This document shows positions 61,052 to 64,000 of a stretch of 64,000 nt of DNA, piece after piece. Within the stretch, counting starts at the first letter, position 1. The number at the start of each line of letters is the position of its first letter. A program made the position numbers and the translations under genes. The notes under the pieces are model-generated. The model worked only from the letters and a program-made list of their open reading frames with translations, was not told where the DNA came from and searched no databases. The stretch is from an uncultured Eggerthella sp. (lineage in GTDB: Bacteria > Actinomycetota > Coriobacteriia > Coriobacteriales > Eggerthellaceae), in contig USPD01000002.1 in the NCBI GenBank assembly GCA_900556585.1, positions 17,904-81,903 of the forward strand, read 5' to 3'.

Positions 61052-62998
61052 ATGGGTCTGACCCGTAAACAGATTCTCATCGTTGTTATTCTGCTATCTG
61101 GTACATTGTTAGCAGTACTTAACCAAACGTTGCTTTCTCCTGCTTTGCCCGCCATTATGGCCGACACCCAGGTAGACGCAACAACGGTTCAATGGCTAAC
61201 TTCTGCTTATTCACTGGTAGAAGCGGTTGTTATCCCGCTTTCGGCATACCTTATTGGACGCTTCCCCACTAAGAAGCTGTTTATCTTTGGTATGTCCATC
61301 TTCGCTATTGGATCATTCTTAGCAGCAATTGCACCTGTTTTTGCTGTTCTGCTTCTGGGCCGCATGTGCCAAGCTGTTGCAACAGGTATTGCAATGCCTA
61401 TGGTATTTACCGTTATCCTTCTTATTTTCCCTCGTGAAAAACGCGGCAGCGCAATGGGTATCGTTTCGCTTGCTATTGGCTTCGCACCTGCTATCGGCCC
61501 TTCAATCTCCGGTTTGTTGGTAGATAGCGTTGGTTGGCGTGCATTGTTCTTGCTGGTATGCGCACTAGCAATAGTTATTGTTCTTTTTGCAATCTTCCTG
61601 CTTGAAAGCTACGGAGAATTTGAACCTACTTCATTCGATAAACCTTCTGTTGTTCTTTGCTCACTTGGTTTATTGAGCTTGCTGTATGGTCTTTCTTCCA
61701 TTACTTCAGCCGAAGTAATTGCGCTTCCCTTAGCACTTATTGTAGTAGGCGTCATTCTGCTTACATTCTTCGTACGTCGTCAGCTTAAATTGGAAGTTCC
61801 TCTGCTGAAAGTAAGCATTTTAAAAACGCGCAATTATGCCCTTACCGTAGGAATCGTAGCTGGCCTTCAAGCAGCTTTGGTTGGTACAGGCGTATTGCTG
61901 CCAATTTACCTGCAAAACTTGCTTGGTATTTCCGCGTTGGAAACTGGTATCATCATGCTCCCTGGCGCAGTAATTGGTGCTATTTTGGGTTACTTTGCAG
62001 GTCGCTGGTTTGATAAATTTGGCCCCCGCAAGGTTATTATCCCTTGCGCATTTATCCTGCTGCTTGGCGGCTGCGGACTTATCGCCTTTTCACTGGACAC
62101 CCCTATTCCCTTCATTATTGCGGTATATACCTGCTTGTCTGTTGGTATTACAGGCACTATTACCCCTATCAATACCTGGGGTATCAATTCGTTGGACAAT
62201 AGCGTTATCCAGCACGCAAACGCTTTGTCGAACACCTTAAACCAGGTAGGAGCTTCACTGGGTACCGCTATTTTGGTTTCTCTTTCCGCAACTTCGACAT
62301 TCCTGTTCCCAGACATGCCAACCCTTGAACAAACCATGATGGGTGATCGCATTGCTTTCTGCTTCACCGCGCTACTCATGATTGCAGTTTTCATTACCAT
62401 CGTTGTAGCAGTAAAAGACAACAAAAAGCACCTTTTCTCTGTTGCCGAAGCCGCAAAAGAAGTACGCCTGCCCACCAAAGCGGACGACCACGTTGCTGTT
62501 GATCTAGCTATGAATAAAGATCCTTACTTTGTTCACGACGCCGATACTATTCGCGAAGTCGCCCAAATCCTTGCTGCCAACAAAACTTCAGGCGTACCTG
62601 TTGTTGACGCAGATCAAAAAGTAGTTGGCTTCATTTCTGATGGTGACATCATGAAGTATATTGGGCGCAACGATGGTACGGTACTTGACGCTACCCGCAT
62701 GCTTTACCGCGTTCCTGATACCGAAAACTTCATGCAACGTATAGCTGATTTGATTGACCTCAACGTTATGCGCATTGCCACTAAAGGCGCTATTGCTGTA
62801 CCAAGCGGATCATCTCTAGATGATGCCTGCCGCCTTTTGGCAGAAAAACGCATCAAGAAGGTTCCTGTTGTAAATGCAGAAGGCGCACTGGTTGGTTCGC
62901 TTTCTCGTTCCGACATCATTCGATCCACCATGGCAAACTTGGCTTCTATTGAGTCTCTCGTTGAAGCTGATAAACGCGAAAAAAGCGCCGCTAAGTAA
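61052..62998 (+). CDS. DHA2 family MFS pump fused to a tandem CBS (Bateman) module
   Basis: This is a 648-residue protein. Residues 1-455 form a DHA2 drug/proton antiporter: LNQTLLSPALPAIMAD and TTVQWLTSAYSL at helix 1-2, GRMCQAVATGIAMPM, and motif C as FAPAIGPSISG. Residues about 487-648 form two CBS motifs (PYFVHDADTIREVAQ...GVPVVDADQ and AVPSGSSLDDACRLL...KVPVVNAEG), which bind adenosine nucleotides and usually gate enzymes or channels. A CBS pair on an MFS efflux pump is unusual, so export may respond to the energy state. AAAGAGG precedes the ATG. Confidence 0.9.
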   Translation: MGLTRKQILIVVILLSGTLLAVLNQTLLSPALPAIMADTQVDATTVQWLTSAYSLVEAVVIPLSAYLIGRFPTKKLFIFGMSIFAIGSFLAAIAPVFAVLLLGRMCQAVATGIAMPMVFTVILLIFPREKRGSAMGIVSLAIGFAPAIGPSISGLLVDSVGWRALFLLVCALAIVIVLFAIFLLESYGEFEPTSFDKPSVVLCSLGLLSLLYGLSSITSAEVIALPLALIVVGVILLTFFVRRQLKLEVPLLKVSILKTRNYALTVGIVAGLQAALVGTGVLLPIYLQNLLGISALETGIIMLPGAVIGAILGYFAGRWFDKFGPRKVIIPCAFILLLGGCGLIAFSLDTPIPFIIAVYTCLSVGITGTITPINTWGINSLDNSVIQHANALSNTLNQVGASLGTAILVSLSATSTFLFPDMPTLEQTMMGDRIAFCFTALLMIAVFITIVVAVKDNKKHLFSVAEAAKEVRLPTKADDHVAVDLAMNKDPYFVHDADTIREVAQILAANKTSGVPVVDADQKVVGFISDGDIMKYIGRNDGTVLDATRMLYRVPDTENFMQRIADLIDLNVMRIATKGAIAVPSGSSLDDACRLLAEKRIKKVPVVNAEGALVGSLSRSDIIRSTMANLASIESLVEADKREKSAAK

Positions 62999-63071
62999 GT
63001 TCGGAAATTATAGGAAACAGGGACTGTAAGAAACAATACGCGACAATAAACCAAGTTTCTAGTCGCAGTTA

Positions 63072-63106
63072 AACGGAGTGCATCACATGATGCGCTCCGT
63101 TCTGTT
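63072..63106 (+). terminator. Terminator after the MFS-CBS gene
   Basis: AACGGAGTGCATCA (63072-63085) pairs with 63088-63101 with one G-T pair, followed by CTGTTTTC. It is convergent with the FtsX-like gene and may act both ways. Confidence 0.7.
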
Positions 63107-63215
63107 TTCAGACAAAAGATTAGTTTTAATCTTTAAGCTAGTTCTGACTCACAAACCTTAAAAACCGATTTAGGTCTATAAACCCAAGTTGCATTATTTA
63201 TTAGCTGCAATTCCA

Positions 63216-64000
63216 CTATCGTTCTGAGCGAATAACGCTTCGTGCCTGGAAGTAGGTAAGCAAAAAGTAGGCAAAGTACACAACGAAGAAAGCAATAGCG
63301 GCAATAGTAGCAACTTCTCCAATTTCAATATGACCAAAAATGCTTACCACATCAATTACCACTAACAGGGCGCAAATCGAATGGCATATCGCAAGCGCCA
63401 TAGGGAAAATAAACGCAATAGCAATCTGTTTAAACAACGCCCCATCGATCATCTTGCGCGAAGCGCCCAACTTATCAAGAAGTACATACCTGCGCCTATT
63501 ATCTGAAGCGGCAGTTAACTGCTGAATTGCCAAGATTGCCGCACAAGCTACTACCAGCACAAAGCCAATATAGATTGCCAAATAACTTACGATAGTTGAG
63601 AAGCTGATCCCTTGGTCATATACACCCTGCTTGGTTTGCCACATAGCAATAGGCCATGTGTCGGTATTTTCACTTTCCTGAATTGCAATAAGAGTATCTT
63701 CGAATGGCTCAAGAGCTCCTTCGTCGACAAATTGAACATTAAGAAGCGATGCCCAAATCGTATCGTTTGCTTCAGCAGGGAATTCATCGTCATTGATTAC
63801 CAATGTGCCCGTTTGCATAGCGGTAGAGGTGGTTTCGGTGGTGGTTTGATCTACCCAATCGCACAACGTAAAGTCTTTTCCATAGAGAGAAACCATTCCG
63901 CCTTTCGCAACCAAATCCTTATAGTAGTTAGTCATCGTATCGAAGTCATAGGCAATAAGCGCTTGTCCTTGCGGGATTGAAACAGGGTCTTTTCCTGCGA
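63216..64000 (-). CDS. FtsX-like ABC transporter permease, C-terminal part at window edge
   Basis: The reading frame stays open to the right edge, so this is the end of a longer protein. The visible part has an extracytoplasmic region, then three helices (YLAIYIGFVLVVACAAILAI, IAIAFIFPMALAICHSICA and ATIAAIAFFVVYFAYFLLTY) separated by the typical cytosolic segment RRRYVLLDKLGASRKMI, ending RSVIRSER. This matches FtsX/MacB-like permeases such as BceB-type peptide-resistance transporters. The ATPase partner must lie outside. Confidence 0.8.
   Translation of the reverse strand, partial: AGKDPVSIPQGQALIAYDFDTMTNYYKDLVAKGGMVSLYGKDFTLCDWVDQTTTETTSTAMQTGTLVINDDEFPAEANDTIWASLLNVQFVDEGALEPFEDTLIAIQESENTDTWPIAMWQTKQGVYDQGISFSTIVSYLAIYIGFVLVVACAAILAIQQLTAASDNRRRYVLLDKLGASRKMIDGALFKQIAIAFIFPMALAICHSICALLVVIDVVSIFGHIEIGEVATIAAIAFFVVYFAYFLLTYFQARSVIRSER

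Overview
The window is 64 kb of a chromosome-like bacterial segment, moderately AT-rich by eye and densely coded on both strands. It has no rRNA, tRNA, prophage or recognisable insertion-sequence transposase. Gene content suggests a small-genome, anaerobic or fermentative Gram-positive host, most likely an actinomycetote of class Coriobacteriia. The clues are a single-chain 1265-residue PurL, an Elp3-type tRNA enzyme, several BadF/HgdB-type acyl-CoA dehydratase activase proteins, an LPXTG-like surface protein with SpaA-type repeats, and at least two genes whose -10 box sits so close to the ATG that they are probably leaderless. This taxonomic call is an inference; no marker gene settles it.

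Layout. 1-9 kb: a DUF2130 edge fragment, a short-chain dehydrogenase, gpmA, a MarR regulator translationally coupled to a DHA2 efflux pump, and a heterodimeric ABC exporter with one degenerate ATP site. 9-16 kb: thrH, lactate permease lldP, a 690-bp gap holding hairpins, a tandem-repeat array and a 183-bp long palindrome, then an EamA permease, a spermidine-synthase-like protein and ettA. 16-24 kb: a broken metallo-beta-lactamase-fold (flavodiiron-like) pseudogene, an alpha/beta hydrolase, a Trm9-like methyltransferase coupled to an esterase, a truncated response regulator, and purL. 24-30 kb: elp3, an oligoendopeptidase F with an appended flavin-reductase-like domain, a ZIP metal transporter and a small membrane protein. 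30-38.6 kb: an Fsr-like MFS pump, a Ser/Gly-rich membrane protein, an AEC carrier, a TatD-like hydrolase, a metallo-beta-lactamase-fold hydrolase, and a phosphate-transport operon (pit, a small membrane protein, a universal stress protein) preceded by a clear Pho-box-like direct-repeat array. 38.6-39.8 kb: a 1.2-kb gene-free repeat island. 39.8-45.5 kb: an MFS carrier, a D-2-hydroxyacid dehydrogenase, a Gln/Pro-rich membrane protein, an AarF/UbiB kinase and a phasin-like protein. 45.6-60.8 kb: a giant 1550-residue fused activase/dehydratase-like protein with a TetR regulator, the cysK-gshA thiol operon, the surface protein, and a three-gene split version of the same activase/dehydratase-like system. 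61-64 kb: a DHA2 pump fused to a CBS pair, and the end of an FtsX-like permease.

Themes. (1) Two architectures, fused and split, of an uncharacterised ATP-driven low-potential electron-transfer system lie 7 kb apart. (2) An Elp3 enzyme and a Trm9-like methyltransferase share the neighbourhood, suggesting a two-step wobble-uridine modification path in a bacterium. (3) Many gene ends carry degenerate 13-31 bp tandem repeats whose first unit contains, or lies beside, the stop codon or terminator. (4) Three long nested palindromes look like MITEs or structured RNAs. (5) Similar TAGTTAC/GTAACTA palindromes precede both the marR-MFS unit and the ABC exporter operon.
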